From positions 523,091 through 532,111 of the forward strand of contig CP070660.1 of assembly GCA_020355145.1 (NCBI GenBank): a DNA stretch of 9,021 nt, in the 5' to 3' direction. The translations under genes were made by a program, and so were the position numbers. Shown piece by piece: positions 6,889 through 9,021 of the stretch. This stretch comes from Deltaproteobacteria bacterium (lineage in GTDB: Bacteria > Desulfobacterota > DSM-4660 > Desulfatiglandales > B25-G16). Positions within the stretch are counted from its first letter, which is position 1; the number at the start of each line of letters is the position of its first letter. The notes below the pieces were generated by a model. That model saw only the letters and a list, made by a program, of their open reading frames with translations, did no database searches and was not told the DNA's origin.

Positions 6889-8271
6889 CTATGCGGAGGC
6901 GGTTTCGGTAAGGTTCTGCTTCTTGATCTTCTCCACCAGGGTTGTCCTGTTGATATTAAGAAGCTTTGCGGCCTTTGTCTTAACCCAACTGCTCTTCTCC
7001 AAGGCCTCAAGGATAAGCCTCTTTTCATAATCTTTAACAGCCTCATCAAGGGTTAGGCCTTCCTCGAGAATATCCTCTTCATCTGGTTGAATTGATCTGC
7101 TATTCTGCTGTATATGTTCAGGAAGGTCATCAAAATTTGCCACCTGACCATCGCAAAGGATTGTGACTCTCTTTATCACATTTTCGAGTTCTCTGACGTT
7201 ACCAGGCCAGCCATAGCCAAGCATGGCATCCATTGCCTGAGGGGAAAATCCCGTGATGTTTCTCTTCTTTCCCTTTTGAAATCTCTTCATAAAATAATCA
7301 ATAAGGAGGACAATATCAGATCTTCGCTGTTTTAAGGAAGGCACCTTGATTGGAATAACATTTAGTCTATAATAGAGATCTTCCCGGAACTTTCCCTTGT
7401 TTATGGCGATAGTTAAGTTTTTATTGGTGGCTGCGATAATCCTAACATCTACATGGATGGTTTTGGTCCCGCCTACTCTTTCAAATTTTTGCTCCTGAAG
7501 CACCCTCAGTAGCTTTACCTGCAATGCCGGACTCATCTCCCCTATCTCATCTAAGAAAATGGTCCCACCGTTTGCCATCTCAAACCGGCCAACCCTGCTC
7601 TTATAGGCACCTGTGAAGGATCCCTTTTCGTGGCCAAACAGCTCGCTCTCAAGCAATTCCTCTGGGATAGCCCCACAGTTAATAACAACCAGTGGTTTTT
7701 CGCTCCGGGAGCTGTTGTAGTGAATTGCCCTTGCTATCAATTCCTTCCCTGTACCACTGGCCCCACTGATGAGCACAGTGCTATCCGTGTCAGATACCTT
7801 CTCTATTAGGTCATATATCTTCTTGATGGCCTTACTTGTGCCGACAATATTGTCATATTTGTATTTTTGCCGTAACTCCTTTTTTAGCCTGACATTTTCT
7901 TCCTCAAGGCTCTTAAACTTCAGGGCCTTTTCCATAACGACCAGAAGCTCATCAGATGTTATGGGCTTGGTAATATAGTCAAAGGCGCCGTTTTTTATTG
8001 CATCAACCGAGCTCTTGATTGTTCCATAACCGGTGAAAATGATGCACATGGTCTTGGGTAATTTGGTTACTACATGGTCAAGTACATCCATTCCATCACC
8101 GTTTGGCATCACGAGGTCAGTAAGGACAATATCATAGTAATCATTGTCTAACTCCTTGATCCCTGACTCACCATTAGGGGCAACTGTTACCTCATAGCCA
8201 TTAGTCTTCAATATCTCAGCGATGAGATCCAATATGACAGGATCATCATCTATGATCAGTATCCGTGCCAT
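6889..8271 (-). CDS. Sigma-54-dependent response regulator, NtrC family, canonical receiver
   Basis: This 460-residue protein is a complete two-component sigma-54 activator. The receiver (about 3-117) has the acidic pair Asp8-Asp9, phosphoacceptor Asp52 in VLTDLVMP, Thr80 and Lys102, all canonical. A short charged coiled-coil-like linker (about 118-137) leads to the AAA+ domain (about 140-370), with Walker A GASGTGKE (170-177), GSFTGA (217-222), Walker B TIFLDE (237-242), arginine fingers R296/R302, and sensor II WPGNVRELEN (355-364). A FIS-type HTH lies in roughly the last 50 residues. Start: the ATG at 8271 puts IDDD at the usual distance, although no good Shine-Dalgarno is seen; the leader is an A-rich direct repeat. 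It stands alone, about 290 nt from each neighbour, with no partner kinase in the window. It could control flagellar genes or an unrelated sigma-54 regulon; the sequence does not identify its targets. Confidence 0.94.
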   Translation of the reverse strand: MARILIIDDDPVILDLIAEILKTNGYEVTVAPNGESGIKELDNDYYDIVLTDLVMPNGDGMDVLDHVVTKLPKTMCIIFTGYGTIKSSVDAIKNGAFDYITKPITSDELLVVMEKALKFKSLEEENVRLKKELRQKYKYDNIVGTSKAIKKIYDLIEKVSDTDSTVLISGASGTGKELIARAIHYNSSRSEKPLVVINCGAIPEELLESELFGHEKGSFTGAYKSRVGRFEMANGGTIFLDEIGEMSPALQVKLLRVLQEQKFERVGGTKTIHVDVRIIAATNKNLTIAINKGKFREDLYYRLNVIPIKVPSLKQRRSDIVLLIDYFMKRFQKGKKRNITGFSPQAMDAMLGYGWPGNVRELENVIKRVTILCDGQVANFDDLPEHIQQNSRSIQPDEEDILEEGLTLDEAVKDYEKRLILEALEKSSWVKTKAAKLLNINRTTLVEKIKKQNLTETASA

Positions 8272-8277
8272 TTGTCT

Positions 8278-8309
8278 TGTTTCTTGGGTTTTTTGTGTTT
8301 CTCGGGTTT
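8278..8309. repeat. 18-bp-period direct repeat in the leader of the response regulator gene
   Basis: On the plus strand TGTTTCTTGGGTTT (8278-8291) and TGTTTCTCGGGTTT (8296-8309) match at 13 of 14 bases with an 18-bp period. In the minus-strand mRNA this is an A/C-rich leader ending 6 nt before the ATG at 8271, where a Shine-Dalgarno would be expected. It may be simple-sequence drift or a binding site. Confidence 0.55.
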
Positions 8310-8368
8310 GTTGTTCTAAGACCCTATGAACTCAACAAACACTGTTTGAAATATGACTCGAAAGAGAA

Positions 8369-8400
8369 TAATACAGCCTCAAAAAAAGGCCTTTGTATTA
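8369..8400. other. Hairpin in the intergenic region upstream of the response regulator
   Basis: Arms TAATACA and TGTATTA (8369-8375 with 8394-8400) enclose a further AGGC/GCCT pairing around an A-run on plus (T-run on minus), with a 3-nt bulge. The structure could end transcription from the upstream small gene or shape the response regulator leader. The T-run is in the loop, not after the stem, so it is not a standard terminator in either direction. Confidence 0.4.
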
Positions 8401-8475
8401 CATAGTCTGAGAATATAACATAAACAATCTAAGGACAAGATTTTAGGTTAATGTCAAACTCTTCCCTTTTTTAAT

Positions 8476-8521
8476 TTGGATCTTGGCATTCTTTTGAACC
8501 TTGACATTTGGCATTTGACAT
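8476..8521. repeat. Heptamer tandem repeat, TTGRCAT type
   Basis: On the plus strand the units are TTGGATC, TTGGCAT, a TCTT interruption, TTGAACC, TTGACAT, TTGGCAT and TTGACAT, that is six 7-bp units in 46 bases. It lies in the noncoding gap between the small 8564-8962 gene and the response regulator. Related heptamers (TTTGAAC, TTTGGGC at 8995-9008) occur on the other side of the small gene. The TTGACA words inside it look like -35 boxes, but no properly spaced -10 accompanies them on the plus strand. Confidence 0.75.
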
Positions 8522-8563
8522 TCTCAAGATATGTTGCCGAACCAAAATCTTTTTCGGAATCTC

Positions 8564-8962
8564 TTATATATAGTCCCCTCGATGGAACTTAAATACAGCT
8601 ACATTTGCGATCACAGCCAGGTCTTTGATAAACCTCTCAAGATCTTTATCATTATGGAGACTATCAACAGCCCCAGCTTCAATAAGCCGCACCTCTTTTT
8701 TGATACCTTCCACCAAGGGCTCAATATCCTTTAATGTCTTTCCAGGATCGGTCAACCCTCTTGCATAATCATCTAAGAGATTAAGGATCTTATCGCTGCG
8801 TTCTAAGACATCTGCCTTACTTTCAGTAGGGGTCTGGGCAGTTGCTGCATTTATTTCAGACAGTCTCTGATCAAGGATTCGCCTGAATCCATTATCCTTT
8901 TTTATCTTATTAGAAGTCGACAATTTTGCTTGGTGTAGATTATCTATTTCATTTACATCCAT
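8564..8962 (-). CDS. Small helical protein of unknown function upstream of the flagellar regulators
   Basis: I do not recognise the family. The 132-residue product has no signal peptide, membrane segment or Cys motif. It looks cytoplasmic, charged and mostly helical. A polar N-terminus with a short amphipathic segment (FRRILDQRLSEI, about 26-37) leads to a Thr/Ser/Pro-containing linker. A helical body follows (about 50-117, including ILNLLDDYARGL and LVEGIKKEVRLIE), and a hydrophobic C-terminus ends in VAVFKFHRGDYI. The start is well supported: AGGAGG (8975-8970) lies 7 nt before the ATG. Small helical proteins of this size in flagellar loci are often chaperones or assembly factors, but nothing specific shows this here. 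It is separated from the response regulator by 292 nt of repeats and need not share its transcript. Confidence 0.8.
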   Translation of the reverse strand: MDVNEIDNLHQAKLSTSNKIKKDNGFRRILDQRLSEINAATAQTPTESKADVLERSDKILNLLDDYARGLTDPGKTLKDIEPLVEGIKKEVRLIEAGAVDSLHNDKDLERFIKDLAVIANVAVFKFHRGDYI

Positions 8963-8994
8963 TTTTCAACCTCCTGCATAGCCCCTTAGCTCAC

Positions 8995-9008
8995 TTTGAA
9001 CTTTGGGC
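8995..9008. repeat. Heptamer simple-repeat fragment at the right edge
   Basis: TTTGAAC-TTTGGGC on the plus strand, followed by a looser ACTTGATT, resembles the heptamer block at 8476-8521 and is in the same orientation. It lies about 20 nt upstream of the Shine-Dalgarno of the 132-residue gene and may continue beyond the window. Confidence 0.4.
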
Positions 9009-9021
9009 ACTTGATTAATAT

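Noticed and set aside
8501..8520. TTGACA words that resemble sigma-70 -35 boxes
   Set aside because: They are units of the heptamer repeat, and no -10 box stands at 16-18 bp.
8537..8557. Hairpin CCGAA/TTCGG after the stop of the 132-residue gene
   Set aside because: A short 5-bp stem with a large loop and no following T-run; not enough for a terminator call.

Overview
The window is a flagellar basal-body locus from a Gram-negative bacterium. Every convincing gene lies on the minus strand, so transcription runs from high to low coordinates. AT-rich coding sequence, the order regulator-flgB-flgC-fliE-fliF, two NtrC-type sigma-54 activators and a secreted AMIN-TPR protein suggest Desulfobacterota (former Deltaproteobacteria) or a neighbouring phylum. 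This placement is inference from gene content only; the window carries no rRNA or other phylogenetic marker.

Layout in the direction of transcription: (1) 8962-8564, a small helical protein I do not recognise, with a strong Shine-Dalgarno and heptamer-type simple repeats on both sides. (2) 8563-8272, an intergenic region with heptamer repeats, a hairpin and an 18-bp-period direct repeat just before the next start codon. (3) 8271-6889, an NtrC-family response regulator with an intact phosphorylation site. (4) 6888-6596, an intergenic region with a 12-bp palindrome, a GC-rich palindromic island and a sigma-54-like promoter. (5) 6595-4088, a large exported protein with a signal peptide, an AMIN domain and a long TPR solenoid. 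(6) 4078-2738, a second NtrC-family activator whose receiver has lost its phosphoacceptor Asp (Glu54 instead). (7) A second sigma-54-like promoter at 2733-2718, followed by flgB, flgC and fliE packed 1 and 3 nt apart. (8) A 129-nt spacer made largely of 8-bp repeats in direct and then inverted orientation. (9) fliF, which runs off the left edge of the window without its C-terminal part.

How the parts may work together: FlgB and FlgC are proximal rod proteins, FliE is the rod/MS-ring junction protein and FliF is the MS-ring. The AMIN-TPR protein is predicted periplasmic and is probably tied to the cell wall or motor periphery, possibly as an analogue of Campylobacter PflA (inference). The Glu54 activator sits between two sigma-54-like promoters that share the core GGCAT-N5-TTGCT. 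It is therefore the obvious candidate to switch on both its own operon and the flgB operon, perhaps without needing phosphorylation. No histidine kinase is encoded in the window.

The best leads are the degenerate receiver, the paired sigma-54 sites (one nearly on top of a start codon), the PflA-like AMIN-TPR protein, and the octamer inverted-repeat spacer between fliE and fliF.
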